A stretch of DNA of 64,000 bases from Vitis vinifera (Eukaryota > Streptophyta > Magnoliopsida > Vitales > Vitaceae), in contig NC_081807.1 of assembly GCF_030704535.1 (NCBI RefSeq), forward strand, positions 4,505,001 through 4,569,000, written 5' to 3'. A program made the translations under genes and the position numbers. Below, one piece after another: positions 1 to 13,300 of the stretch; the stretch's first letter is position 1; each line of letters opens with the position of its first letter. Under the pieces are notes generated by a model. That model worked only from the letters and a program-made list of their open reading frames with translations, was not told the DNA's origin and did no database searches.

Positions 1-1812
1 GATGGCTACCACAATGCCCAATGAAACCCAATCTCAACCTAGAAAAAAAAAAAATTATCCAAGGGGAAATGAAATCCCTAACTGAAGCCTATGACAAGTA
101 GGCCTGGGTGTTTGGTTAAGCAATCCAGTATATAGTTTGCTCATCTAAGCTTCCAAGCAAACCAGCACTCCAAACCTCTTGAGGGGTCAATAGAAGATCT
201 AATGTTAACATATGCATATATACAATACATGGTATCATACCCTAAAGAGATTCATACCAAACTCTCTTTAAGAGACAAAAGTATGAAGTCCATAAATAAC
301 TGAAATCTAATGGTTGTTGCAACTTGCAACTTTTTGGGCAAAATCTAACAAGCACCAAGAAGCATCCTACCACCACTTCACAAGCCCACCCCAAGTACTC
401 AGTGATTGGAAGGACAGGCACAGCATCAAGGTGGGAACGAGTCCATATAGGATCCCCTGAACCCTACTCTTAACTTGGCTCATTATAAATAAGGTGTTAT
501 GCCTAAAGGGCACCTTTGATAGCAGATATTCTGAGGGATGCATCAAATGAAACTACCAGAAGTACTTTTTAAGGGGAAAAAATGTTGTGCCCTGAACACA
601 TGATATACATATTTGAATTGAGCATATTGAGTATTTTATGATCTGGAATACATGGACCCACTGCAGAATGATGCATAGAAAATGTGGCACATCAATCTAC
701 CAACCGATTCAAAGTCAAGCATCATCTGAAATTTGAATAAATTGTGTTAACTTCATTTTTCTACTAGGACTAGTTAGAGAAGATTTGATTTTAGTTTCCT
801 TTGTTGTCAATTTTCTATAAAACCTTCTTATGGCCTCACACAAAGAAAAAAAGCTCAACCATAAATTTCATTTATTTCTGTAATAATTTCTAGTTTCTTT
901 ATTTTACTTCATTAGGAACTCTTCATAACCAATATCTATATTTTTCTTCAAACCTGTAGGACCTTGTGATGGAGGGGATAGGAGTTTAAGATGTGAAAAT
1001 AGTTTGGAGTCACATATGAATCTATCTAAGAGAATAACTTAATTAATCTTTCCTGCACACCTTGACAATGATACACCTACAGCCTACAGGAACCTCTAGT
1101 TGATATGGGTTCTGACTCTACATCCTACCTCTCCTGAAGACAACCTGTTTTCCTTCATTTCAAACTTAAAGAGTGCAAAAGCTTACTATTATTCCCCTAA
1201 TTCCCAATTATAGACCACAATCATTCCTTCACCACTCATCTTCGCCTTGGTCCTTTATAATCAATCCCATATTTCCCTGTTTTCTATGATCTCTTACTAA
1301 AGCTATGGAGCCATCCTATCAAATCTCTTTCCATCCCTCTCCTTAACATTTTTGTTGCTAAAGTCTTCTGGCTACCAATCTAATTCCTTCTAACCACCCA
1401 TTTCTAGCTCCAAAGGTGTTCAAAATTTATGATTGTCCTCAATAAAAGAGTGTTGGCATAACAATGATTTCAATTATTGAACATTGCTTTCTTTCACACC
1501 CACTTTTCCTGTGGAAACTTATAGCACATTCTAATTTCCTATACAAGGAAGTTAACCTGGACAAAAATGCAATAGGTGAAATATTTAGCCAATGAAATTC
1601 ATCCTAGAAAGCCATCAGATCTCATTGAGGATTACTTATCTAAGATATTCAAGAAAAATACTAGATTTGACACTAGACAAAAACAAATTAACAAGTAAAC
1701 AAAGAAATATTTAAGGTCTAGCCATGACACTACATAAAGTTATAAAAGATATAACACAACCATAAAAGATGTTCACAGAGGAGAGATTATAAATAGGTGA
1801 TGCAAGCCTTAC
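1..1812 (-). other. Left part of intron 3 of gene B3-1
   Basis: No coding exon was found here. The stretch is the continuation of the long third intron of B3-1, whose last exon should lie left of the window. It is recognisable by homology inside the window: roughly 60-960 matches 16430-17300 in intron 3 of B3-3, and roughly 980-1700 matches 6490-7290 in intron 3 of B3-2 and partly 22690-23060 in B3-3. So it is duplicated intron sequence, not unique intergenic DNA. Confidence 0.65.
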
Positions 1813-3214
1813 CAATTTGCTCCTCCTCGCTGGTCTTACTTTAGTTTCGAAATAAGGATTTTGGGGATTAACAATACTTTCTATTTCAAAAGCAATGTTT
1901 TCCTCAACCTGGACAGCAGAAGCTTCCTTATACTTTCTCTTGGTGCAGTTGCTTTCTTCGGATGCAACTCTGCTCTTTTTAATGGCAGTTTGTTTGTACC
2001 CAACTACATAAGGAAACCTGTAGGTTAAATATTGACTAATACAAGACCACATGCGATATATATGTATTTGGAACACTCTTTAAGAAAAGAAAAGAATTAC
2101 AAAACTTCACTATAGTTTTTTCTACCAATTGGTGATTGACCCCTTCCAGAATATTTGCGCTTGTATACAACCCCTTTCTTTTTAGAGGATTTTGGTTGTG
2201 GTTCTTCTTCTTCTTCACTCATTTTCCCCCCTTCCTCCTCTTTCTCTGATGACTCATCTTCTGTGGAATCCCTCTCCTCTTCTGCCGAATCCTCCTCTTC
2301 TTCCCCCTCTTCTTCATTGCTCTTTTCTTCCTCCACATCTTTTTCCTCATTTACACAAAAACACCTTTTGTAGATGCCCACATTGATCTCCTCAGAGCCT
2401 TTCTTCTCACACCCAGTATTTCGAAATAATTTAAAATCAAATATATAACCACCATCATATCGGAAAACAAGAAAATCTTCCATTTCTACAAAATTATCTG
2501 TAACAAATTTCTGCCAACCCTTCTGAAAGTACACATCCTTTCCTATTTTGCTTAACTCCACTTGCCAAACTCTCCCAACAGGATCTCTGAGGATGGCCTT
2601 GTGAGGCACAAATCCATTAAAATGCTCTCTGAAAGCAGTTGGGATAAGCTACACAGTAAAAAGTTCGCATGTCAATAACAAATAGTAAATCACTGTAACA
2701 GTTACTGGAAAAACTGATCATGTTTATCAATATTCTATGGAACATGCTTATTTCTATTTTCTTTTTATTTTCATCATCTCCGTTAAGTCTGAAGATGTAT
2801 ACTGCTGCTGTAAGAGATTAAAGAATGGCCAATATGTATAAAATGGCACACTACTCAACCTACTAACTCAAAAAAAACCTCAATGCATGAACCTATCAAC
2901 ACTTAAAACAACCTATCAATCAAAACACAGAAATCATAAAGCAAACACAATCCGTCATCAAACAAAGTCCAAAGTGCCTGCTAAGTAAACAAACAAGAGA
3001 CTTCACAAATCCTACAATCAGTCAACCACAGATGAGTAAGCACAAATTAAATAAAACATGCATTCACCTTTCAAGAACACTAAAGATGAAACTAGAAGGA
3101 GAACCCAGACCAAAAAAGAAGGTATCAGAGAGAGATGATCACCAGTTTGTCAGAGCTGCACTCAGGGAGACACACCTTGAAGAACTCAGGGCATTCTTCT
3201 TGTGGTGAACTCAT
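1813..3214 (-). CDS. B3-1: two-B3-domain VRN1/REM-like protein, 3' end off the left edge
   Basis: Predicted nuclear DNA-binding protein of the plant B3 superfamily. I read three exons: 3143-3214 (24 codons, starting MSSPQEECPEFFKV), 2111-2648 and 1813-2003. All junctions keep phase (0, 1, 0). B3 domain 1 spans about residues 8-98, joined across intron 1 at KL/LIPTAF, with GWQKFV and FLVFRYDG core motifs. Residues about 115-170 are a Glu/Ser-rich acidic linker. Exon 3 carries basic residues and the start of B3 domain 2 (NPYFETKVRP), ending at a GTAAGG donor. By analogy with B3-2 and B3-3 the rest of domain 2 is one further exon about 3 kb on, outside the window. The exon 2 donor is the weak GTGAAG, chosen because it keeps frame and aligns with the GTAAGT of B3-2. 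Confidence 0.8.
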
Positions 3215-4125
3215 CTCGTTCTGCAACAAAAAAAACCCTCTAAGCAGCCAAAGAAGATGGTGCATGTATCAGCTAAAACCCGTTGTATAGTCTCACACCC
3301 ACTATATCAGCAAATAACCCAAGGCAATTTCTGAACCCAGAGGCGTTTCTGAAACCAGAAGGAAGAAAAGCAACAGGGGGGCAGTCGTGTCAGACAGAGT
3401 GGCCTCATCCTCATCTGTGGCGCGTGGAGGGCACTTTCCAATGGGCAATGCTGGGTTGTGTTTCCTGCAAACGCCTTCATTGTTTCCTGCAATCAACTTT
3501 CTGTTCTGGGTAATTTTCCAAACCTAGAAACCTTTTCCTCAGATACTGTTTTGGGTATTCCGGGCTTTCCTGAGTGAGCCATTAAAGTCGAAATCTCTGT
3601 GGACCCATGTTGCAGACATAACATGATTTGGTTTGACATGGTATGATATTCACAATTATTTTGACAGCAACGTGTGATTTTCTGAAAAGGACATTTTTCT
3701 CTCCCTTATATTTAAAAATATTGATAATTTTATTTATAAATTTATATTTATCTTAATTTTTAATTAGTATACAACATACATAATAAGATGTCGTCTTCCA
3801 ACAAGAAATATTCTTAAATCAGTGGATTCTCATTCTAAATTTGGTTTTCTGCTTTGTTGGACTGACTATATTGTTAAGTATCCGGAAAATGATTCTATTA
3901 CATGGTGAATCATGCTCTTCTAAGCTCTTCTAAGTAGTCTCGGAAGCCTTCATGACCATGATGTAGTCCATGGAAGACAGACCAAGCAGAATTGCAGTGA
4001 AACACTAGTGGAAAATTCAGTGATCGTGTCTCAGTACAAACACAGCTGAATATAAACATGGAGAACTTAGAATAAAAATGATTGCCAAATTTAGGAATGC
4101 CTTCACTTGTTCTGTCTCTTTTCGT
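3215..4125. other. Upstream region of B3-1 (duplicated 5' block)
   Basis: No gene seen. From about 3240 to 3640 the sequence repeats the 5' flank found upstream of B3-2 (9040-9470), B3-3 (26345-26820) and the stub (30040-30500), so it probably holds the promoter and 5' UTR of B3-1. The remainder is AT-rich and runs into the 3' end of B3-2. Short open frames here overlap each other and are not conserved between copies. Confidence 0.55.
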
Positions 4126-7100
4126 TCAGCTTTGATTGAACCTGGGTGATATCTTGGGTTGTGCCCGGTGAATGTGAAGAACAATGAAATCTCCATGGTG
4201 GCCATTTTCCAGTACAAATTCATAAATGCAGCAGTCATTTTCATCCAAATGGTTCGACTTGCAGAAAGCTTGCCATCCTCCAATCCATGTTCGACCATCC
4301 TTCCAGACAGAAACATCTCCAGGCCACGATCTCCCATGCAGGTCACGAAGCAACACCCTGGGAGGTAATGCAATGTTGAAGTCTTGAAGTATGTCCGCTG
4401 GAACATACTGCAGAGGTGGACAAAGAGAGCTTGTATAAAAAACTAGCAAACAGGGAAAAACTACCAACTAATATTCATGGCACTGCTGGTCTATATGATC
4501 AACATAGTAACTAGAAAGCAAGTTTAAACATGGAAAGCAAAATAAGCAAGCCGTGGTTGGGTGATACCTAGAGTACTTCTTAAATGACCTTGGATGCAAT
4601 GAGCTTATGCATGCATGTATGAAACAAATTACTAAATATGGTCATCAGTTGATAGAAGTCCCTTAAAAGCCATAAAAGATTTGATTGACATCTCCTCCAC
4701 CCTTCTTGGAGCAATCTAATCAATCCCAAAAAGTCTAAATAGCCTACTACACAATGTTAGGGTTAGTAATGTAAAAATAGGTGATGAACAGATTCTCAAC
4801 CCCACTTAACATATCACTTCAGACCAAGAGTTTTGTAAGACCTTACTTGAAGCTAGTCCTTGATTATTGGTCATCTTATTTGCCACAAGCCATAGGGACT
4901 TTTACTTGTGATGGGGCTTAGGATTTCTAAATAATATAATAGGAATAATGGGAACCAAGTTAGAAGAATATACAACATTAAAAACGGAATAACTAAGAAG
5001 AACTCTAAGGATGTCAAGGACCAAACTCTTACATTAGGAAAAGTAGGCAACAGATAAATACAGACTAGAATAGATGTAAAAAGAGTTGGTTCCTTAATTT
5101 CATGCTCCAAGAAGTTACCATGAAAATTGAAATTCCAAGATGGAGCTAGATAGAAAGAAACTAGAATTGGAGAAATGAAAGTCTTTCAACCACATTACCC
5201 TACAGAGATTTAGGAACTACTCACTAAGAGTTTTATTGCCCACCAAAGATCTTCCTAGAAACGAATTTTTGTATCATCACCCATTGAATAACAAATAAAA
5301 CCAATTAAAGTTTGAGGAACTCTGTCTAATAGCCCTTTTAAGGGCATCTATGTGACAACTTGAGAACAAAATCAGCATCCCATCCATTAGAATGGGATCT
5401 ATAGATACTTAAAATTACCTTATGAAATGAAGTATTATTCTCCCTAGGAACCTCTGGTACCACTTCCCTAAAGGTTTAATTCCTGAAGGATATCCTCTTA
5501 GTACTTAATACCCTTTCCTTCTTTGGCTTACACATTTGGTTCCATTCTCTAGTAAGAATTTGTCCCCAAATTGCATTTAAAGAAAAAAAATATCTTCTAA
5601 ATTAAATAATACTCTCTTTCCCCTTTAATAACGTCTAAATGCAAGCCATGGAGGATGCTGCTAAATCTAACTCTCTAAGTAATGCACCCATAGAAACCTT
5701 GGATTTCAATTACCTTGGCCGCTCTCTGAGCACTAACAAAATCACCAGCTGAGACTTTTCTATTAAATGCTAAGAGAAGACTTGAGAACTAATACTCAAG
5801 TGCCCCATGCCATACCATACATCGTGCCAAAGTTTGGTCCTCTATAAATTTCCCACAAGTATGCTAGTGTATCTAGAGGAGATTTCCCACCCCTTCTTAA
5901 TGGTTTGCAAAAAGAAGCACCCCATCTAGTCTTACTCTCCTTAGAGCAACATCCTAAAATGGTTGTTTGTGTTGTGATAGTGAAAAGCTTTAATGCCACA
6001 TGTTATGCAATAACAATACAAATAAATACAAGTACAAAGAGATAGAGGACTTATCATGGTTGAACTAACCATCTCACAACCAGATAGGAGAAAGATTTAA
6101 CTAACAAGGCATAAAGAACATTACAAAGGAAAAAGAATACAAATATAGGGCCCAAGCCCCCAAAATAATGCTATCTTTCCTCACTCTTAATATTTGCACC
6201 CCAACCTGAACACTACAACATTCCATGTTCCCCTATTTCACTAGGTGTCATTAGCCTCACTTCTACACATACCTAGTATAACCTCTACTTACTCATCTTT
6301 ATCTCATGACTTTTCTTCTCATGATCAAAGATTATTTGTAAAAATAGCCTTCACATTCTTATCCAAGAACAAATCTCTTACAAAAGGAAATAACAACACA
6401 CAAAATCTCCTACATAGTGTTCTGTATCAAAAGGGAACACTTGTGGAATTAGCAATTGAACGAAATTAGGAATTTGGGACATGCGAGAATAGGTTAGATT
6501 CACATATTCATCCATCTAAGAGAATAAGTTCCTTAAGCAAGTCTTCCTACACACCTTGACAATGTACATGACAATGATGTGTCTAGTGAAACCTCTAATT
6601 GATATGAATTCCAATTCTACCTGTTACCTCCTCAAGAAATGGAACCTATTTTGCTTCATTTCAAACTTAAAGTGTACAACAACTTACTATCATTTCTCCA
6701 ATTCCTAATTATAGATCACAATTATTCCTTCACCACTCATCTCCTTTTTGGTCCTTAATTGACCTCAATTTCATATTTGCCCATTTCCATGATCTCTTAT
6801 TGAAGCTTTAAGCTATATCTTATTAACTTACTTTCCAATCCTCTCCCTTTCTCTAATATTCTTGTTACTACAGTCTTCTAGTTTCCCATAAATCCTTCCA
6901 ATCACTCATTTCCAAGTCTAAAGCCATTCAAAAAGCATGATTCTCCTCTATAAAAGAGAGTTCATAACAATGAGTTCAATTTCAGAACAACAGTTTCTTC
7001 CACATCCAATGTTCCCTTAGAAAGTTTTTGCACATTCTAATTTCCTATGTAAAAAGGTTGATATTGATGAAAATGCAATGGACTACATATTTACCCAATG

Positions 7101-9022
7101 AAATTCATCCTAGATAGCCATCAAATGTTATTAACCATTACCCATTTAAGATATACCCAAGGTCACATCATGCTACAGAAAGGCTAAGAAGATGTTGTGG
7201 TGACTTGTGTCAAGGATAATAGTACCTTTGACCCTAGGCAAAAACAAATAACCAAAGATGTATTTAAAGTCTTTCAATGTGAATAACAGAAAATACTACA
7301 TAAAGTTATAAGATAGGACACAAAACCATAGTTTCAGGAAGAGAGAATTATAGATAGCTAATGCAAGCCTTACCAATCTACTCTTCAGTCTTACTTTTGT
7401 TGTGAAATAAGGATTTTTGGATTCAACAATATTTTCTATGACAAAAGCACCATATACCTCAGCCTGGGATGAAGAGGCCTTTTTATAGTTGCTCTTGGTA
7501 TGGGCAGTTTCTTTGTACACACCTCTGGTCTTTTTTACAGCACTTTGTTTGTAACCACCTAAATCAAAGAAACTTGTAGGTCAAATATTGGCAAATAAAT
7601 GCACACACACATATATATAGATGCATGTGAGCATGGAAAGAAATGATGGAGAACTGTTAAGAAGAGAAAAGAATTGCAGAACTTACAATAATTTTTTCTA
7701 TCAATTGCTGGGCAGCCTCTGCTAGAATATTTATGCTTTACAACCATTTTCATGTTAGGAGATTTTGGTTGTAGTTTTCTTTCCTCTTCTTCATCATCTT
7801 CCTCCATTTTCTCCTCCTCTTCATCTTCTTCCTCTTCCTCCTCTTCCTCCTCCTTCTCTTCCTCTTCCTCTTCCTCTTCTTCTCCTTCTGCTTCTTCCAC
7901 ATCCTTCTCCTTCACACAAAAATCCTTTTTGTAGATATCCATATCAACCACCTTAGTGTCTTTCTTTTCACACTCAGTTCTCCCCAACAATTTAAAATCA
8001 AATATGCAATTTCCAGCGTATCGAAAAACCAAAAAGTCTCCCTCTTCTACAGAATTCTCTGTAAGAAATTGCTGCCAACCATTCAGAAAGTACACATTCT
8101 TTCCAATTGGGCCTACCTCCACATGCCAAACTCTCCCAACAAAATCTCTAAGGATGGCCTTTTCAGGCATAAAGCCATTAAAGTGCTCTACAAAAGCTGT
8201 TGGGATGCGCTGCACAACAAAAAGTAGGCATGTCAATGGAAAACAATCAATCATTCTAACAATTAGAAAGGGTAGAAACGCTTCCTAAATTCACTACCAA
8301 ACACACTCTTAGAGTCCATTTGGTAGTGATTATGGAAAACGCTTTTAAACTTTCTAACACTTGAAAAATTTTATTTTTTAAGTGTTAAAAGTACTAGAAA
8401 CACATCCTAAAATCACTGTTAAACAGACTTTTAATTGCATTGTAATGTATAGCCAAGTAAGTTCCAAGTCCACTCTTTAAGTTGTGGCTTACATCTTGTT
8501 CCACATTGAGGGATTGGAGCCTTTTAAAATATTACATTGTTTACATAATTTGGCATTTCATAATACTACATTTCCCTATAAGACTTCACAATTCAGACCT
8601 TAAATGGCATATGGAATCAAAATCCAACAGATTGAATCTATCAAAACTTAAAACACCTTAGCTATCCTGCATTTAATCAATCTATTAGCTAAAACACAGA
8701 GATTAAAAAAATCAAACATATGCCAGCATCAAAGTCCAACATGTTAGTTAAATAAGCAAACAAATAGGAGATTTCACAAACGCTACAATCAGTCAACTTC
8801 AGAAGAGTAAAGCCACCATCTTTTTCAACATTCAAAGCTACAAACTTCACAAATAAAACAAAACATGCATTAATCTCTCAAGAGCCCTAGAAAGAAAAAG
8901 AAAAACATAGAACCCAGACCACAAAAAGGGTATCAGAGAGAGCTGATTACCAGTCTGTCCCAGCTGAGCTCTGGGAGATACACCGTGAAGAAGTCGGGGC
9001 ATATTTTTGGTGGTGAACTCAT
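4126..9022 (-). CDS. B3-2: two-B3-domain protein with acidic linker
   Basis: Complete gene model of four exons: 8951-9022, 7687-8209, 7374-7558 and 4126-4407, giving 353 codons with consistent phases. Exon 1 encodes MSSPPKICPDFFTVYLPEL. Exon 2 completes B3 domain 1 (RIPTAFVEHFNG ... GWQQFL ... FLVFRYAGN), then an almost pure Glu stretch (about residues 130-165) written in GAG/GAA codons. Exon 3 holds a Lys-rich segment and NPYFTTKV, the first strand of B3 domain 2. The last exon supplies the rest (YVPADILQD ... GWQAFCKSNHL ... CIYEFV) and stops after FNQS. Intron 3 is about 3 kb. B3 domains bind DNA, and two-B3 proteins with this layout resemble VRN1 and its REM relatives. The precise target is unknown. 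The exon 2 donor here is a canonical GTAAGT. Confidence 0.82.
4408..7373 (-). other. Intron 3 of B3-2, with a private insertion
   Basis: About 6490-7290 matches intron 3 of B3-1 (980-1700), and about 4450-4660 matches the downstream part of the B3-3 intron (10640-10845 and 15872-15910). The middle, roughly 4670-6480, has no counterpart in B3-1 or B3-3 that I can see. It has no long open frame and is probably old transposon-derived sequence. I could not identify its family or its ends. Confidence 0.5.
8271..8435. repeat. Foldback MITE-like element in intron 1 of B3-2
   Basis: The segment 8311-8435 begins GAGTCCATTTGGTAGTGATT and ends with a near inverted copy (AATCACTGTTAAACAGACTT). It is flanked on its left by another inverted copy (8275-8310), so it folds into a hairpin. 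A related element with the same TTTGGTAGT start lies at 42278-42412. No coding potential. This is typical of non-autonomous DNA transposons of the MITE class. No clear target-site duplication was established. Confidence 0.55.
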
Positions 9023-10363
9023 CTGGATTAGCAACAAAAACACTCCAACCACCCAAAGAAAAATAAGACTATATTAGCTCAAATCCATTGTATCAGCTCA
9101 CACCCATTACATCACCAAAACCCAGAGGCATTTCTGAAACTAGAAAGAAGAAAAGCAAGAGTAGAGCAGTAGTGTCAGACAGTGGCCTCATCACTCATCT
9201 GTGGCAGGTGGAGGACACTTTCCAATGGGTAATGTGGGTTGTGGAGGGTGGTGGACACGAGGGTGCATAGGTAAGCGGTCGGACAATGAAGAATATAGAG
9301 GGAAAAGACAAATTGCTGAGTGTTTTCTGAAAACACTTTCACTGTTTGCTCCGTCTTTCAATTTCCAGTTTTGGGTATCTGCCATTTCTGAAAGCTTTTT
9401 CCTCAGAGAGTATTTGGGTTTTTTCTGTCTTTCCGGAGAAGCGTAATCCCTGTGGACTGATTCTATGGGGCCATGTGGTAGGGACTGTTTCGGTTACCTG
9501 ACATTTGGTTTATGGGTATTGTCCCATTTTTCATGTTCTCTCTAACTTATTTTTTACAAAAATTAAATTACAGCATTGATGAGATCAAGAGGAGTGTTGA
9601 TATATTTATTCAAGCACAATGAATACAAACTTTCAGTCCACTTTCCAACATCAAAAGACAGTAATGCAGAGGAATGAAAAAAAAATGGAAATAAATTAAT
9701 TTTTAGAGAGAGAAAGCTGATTGGTTTCAGAACAAGAGATGAAGAAATATTAATGGGGTTAGTTGATAAAATAAATTATAAATAAAATATGAAATAGAAT
9801 TGCATAAGCTTACCAAATCTCACTTGTGGCGTGCTCCAAAGCTTTGGGAACATTTTAACAATATTCACGAGATTCAGTTACTATAATGCTCATGGAGTAT
9901 TTGTCTCACATTCTGTGATCAAGTCTTATTTGAATAAATCCCATCAGTTAAAGATATGAACACAGCTGGGTATTAGCAAAACAAATTGCATAGTTCCTAC
10001 TTCCTATTAATGAACAGAAACAGAAAATTTACTGCCATCCTGCACCAATTCATGGACCAAACAGCCAATATGTTGGTCTCTTTGGATGCAGGGGAAGCTT
10101 CTATCAAAACCTGCAGAGTTTGAAAACAGGCCATGGGAGAGAAAGATCGTAAGTTATGTATATAAAGGAGAGTTTGATCAATAGTTCAAATCCATACACA
10201 GAAATTCAAGATATTAGAAAAAGTCCCAGATCATTAATGATTATAACCACAATAACATCTATAGCCAACTAGTTGGAGGTCCTAGAATGGAAACCGTTGC
10301 CAAATTTAGGGTTGCATTCACATCATTTATCCTCTCTTTTCTACTTTGAGCATTGCATTGCCA
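9023..10363. other. Upstream region of B3-2 and spacer to B3-3
   Basis: The first 450 bases repeat the 5' block seen upstream of the sister genes. The remainder (about 9500-10360) shows no long open frame, RNA gene or transposon end that I recognise. It ends in the 3' flank of B3-3. Confidence 0.5.
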
Positions 10364-13300
10364 TCAGATTGGTTGCACTCGATGGATGTGAACAACAATG
10401 AGATCCCCCCGGCACCCACTTTCCTGTACAAATTCACAAATGCAGGAGTCATTTTCACCTACATGGTTCCACTTGCAGAAAGCTCTCCACCCGCCAATCC
10501 ATGTCCGACCATCCTTCCAGATAGTAACATCTCCAGGCCACGATCTCCCATGTGGGTCACAAAGCAACACTCTTGGAGGCAATGCAATGTTATGGTCTTT
10601 AAGTATGTCTACAGGAACATACTGCAGTAGTGGACAAAGAGAGCTTCTATAAGCTACTACCAAATGGGAAAAACTAAAAACTATAATTCATGGAAATGCG
10701 CTATATATGGGAACATATAACTAGAGATCATGTTTAAACATGAAAAGCAAAACAAGAGATAAGAAAAAGATGGGAGCAAGCCATGGCTTAATGATATCTG
10801 GAGGACTTCTTAAATGAGCTTGATTCACTGAACTTATGCATGTACTGTCAAAGGACAGCTTTTGTTAAAGGACAGCTTTGCTGTCCACACTAGGACAGCT
10901 TTGCTGGTCAAAGGACAGCTATCAAAGGACAGCTTTGCTGTCACACTTCCTTCCTTATTTTAGCCCACACTTGCTGTCCACACTTCCTTCCTTAATTTAG
11001 CCCACCCTTCTTTCCTTATTTTAGCCCACAATTGTTTCCTTATTTCTTCATTTATTATTTTGTACAGTTAGCATATATTATTTGACAGATTATAGTTTAC
11101 ATGTATAGGGCTAGAATCATGCTGGAATTTATTTGCTTTTATTTGCTTTCCATGTAAAGCATCCTTGTAAAGTCTATATATAATATACAAAACTCAAGGC
11201 CAAGGTATTCGGTCATTCACACAATATTTTGACATGGTATCAGAGCAAGGTTGCTAATTTTTCTTCCCTCAAATTCTTTTCTGTCTTTTCGGTTTCGGAA
11301 GTGCCTCTCGTGTCTTTCGGTCAAGTTTGTGTTGATCACTTCGTGGGTCAGTTTTCTTCTGGGATTTTTTTGGTCAATCCTTTTGTCTCGGGTTCTATTT
11401 ATTTTCTATGAATTCCGCACCTCTGTGTGTTAAGTTTACAGGCACAAATTATTCTACCTGGGCATTTCAGTTTGAACTTTTTCTCAAGGGAAAAGACCTT
11501 TGGGGTCATATTGATGGCACGGATGTTGAAAAACCATCCACTTTTGAAAAATCTCAGGATGTTGGGTTTTCTCCTTCATGGGCTGTGCTTGATGCACGCA
11601 TCATGTCTTGGCTTCTTGGTTCAGTGGAGCCTCATATTGTCACCCACTTGCGGCCCCATCGCTCCGCTCAATCTATGTGGGCTTATTTGAAGAAAGTTTA
11701 TCATCAGGATAACGATGCTCGTCGCTTTCAATTAGAACATGCGATTGCCATGTTTCAACATGGTAGTCTTTCCATCCAGGACTACTACTCGGCATTTCTG
11801 ACTCTTTGGCATGAATATGCCGATTTGGTTACAGCGGATGTTCCTATTGCCGCTCTCTCAACTATTCAGGCTATTCACGCGACTACCCGGCGTGATCAGT
11901 TTCTTATGAAACTACGTCCGGAATATGAATCTGTTCGCTCCTCTTTACTGAATAGATCTCCTGTTCCCTCTCTTGATATTTGTTTTGGTGAGTTACTTCG
12001 CGAAGAGCAACGCCTTAGTACTGAAGCTATTTTGGAGCAATCTCATGGCAGTTCCGGGACTACAACTGTAGCTTATGCTGCCCAAGGACGCGGACCACCT
12101 ATGCATTCTAAAAACTTGCAGTGTTTTTGCTGCAAGGAATATGGGCATATTGCTGCCACTTGCCCTAAGAAGTTTTGTTCTTATTGCAAGAAGAAAGGTC
12201 ACATTATCAAAGAATGTCGTATTCGCCCCCAGAATCGTCAGGCCCAAGCATTTCAGACTTCGGTTATTGTCCCTCCTGTAGCAACACACGACTCTCCTTC
12301 AGCTGCATGCTCTGTTCCTGCACCTCCTGCACCAGATTACTGCACCCCAGAAATGGTGCAACGGATATTAATTTCAGCATTATCAGCAATGGGGTTTCAA
12401 GGTAACAATTCTACTAAACTCTGGTACGTGGACTCGGGGGCCTCTAATCACATGACTAATAATCCCACAGCTTTGTGTCATGTTCGGCCCTACGCTGGTC
12501 AATCTTCCATTCAGACTGCCAATGGCAGCTCTTTGCCCATAGCTGCTATCGGCGATGCCTCTTCTAAGTTCACTGATGTGTTTCTTGCCCCTCAGCTTTC
12601 CACGAATCTTATTTCTGTTGGCCAATTAGTTGATAACAATTGTGCTGTTAATTTTTCTGGTAATGGTTGTGTTGTGCAGGACCAGGTAACGGGGAAGCCG
12701 ATCGCGAAGGGACCTAAAGTGGGGCGCTTGTTTCCACTATTTTTACCTATTCCAAATTTTTCTCCACGTTCTTCTATTAAGTCTTTTGCTTGTAATAATG
12801 TTTCAGATCTTAGTATGGTGTGGCATCGTCGTTTAGGCCATCCCAATACTCAGATCTTATCTCATGTATTGAACTCTGATTTACCTGGTAATAAGGATCG
12901 TTATTCTTTATCTCTTGAGTGTGATTCTTGCAAACTTGGTAAAAGTAAAACTCTTCCCTTCCCTTTGCATGCAAGTAGAGCATCTCACTGCTTTGATCTT
13001 ATCCATAGTGATGTTTGGGGACCTTCCCCGGTTAGTTCACATGAGAAATTTAAATATTATGTGACTTTCATTGATGATCATAGCAGATTTACTTGGGTCT
13101 ACTTTCTTCGCTCTAAATCTGAGGTCTTTCGTACTTTCACTGAGTTTTTAGCGTATGTTAACAATCAATTTTCTACTTCTATTAAGACATTACGCACAGA
13201 TTCTGGTGGTGAGTATTTGTCTACTGAGTTTCAAGCATTCTTGGCTTCTAAGGGTATTATTCATCAACGTTCATGTCCCTCTACTCCTCAACAAAATGGA

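Noticed and set aside
7752-7956. Plus-strand open frames rich in Ser or Pro/Leu over the acidic linkers (also 2155-2386)
   Set aside because: They are the reverse complement of the Glu-rich linker codons in the real minus-strand genes. They have no conservation of their own.
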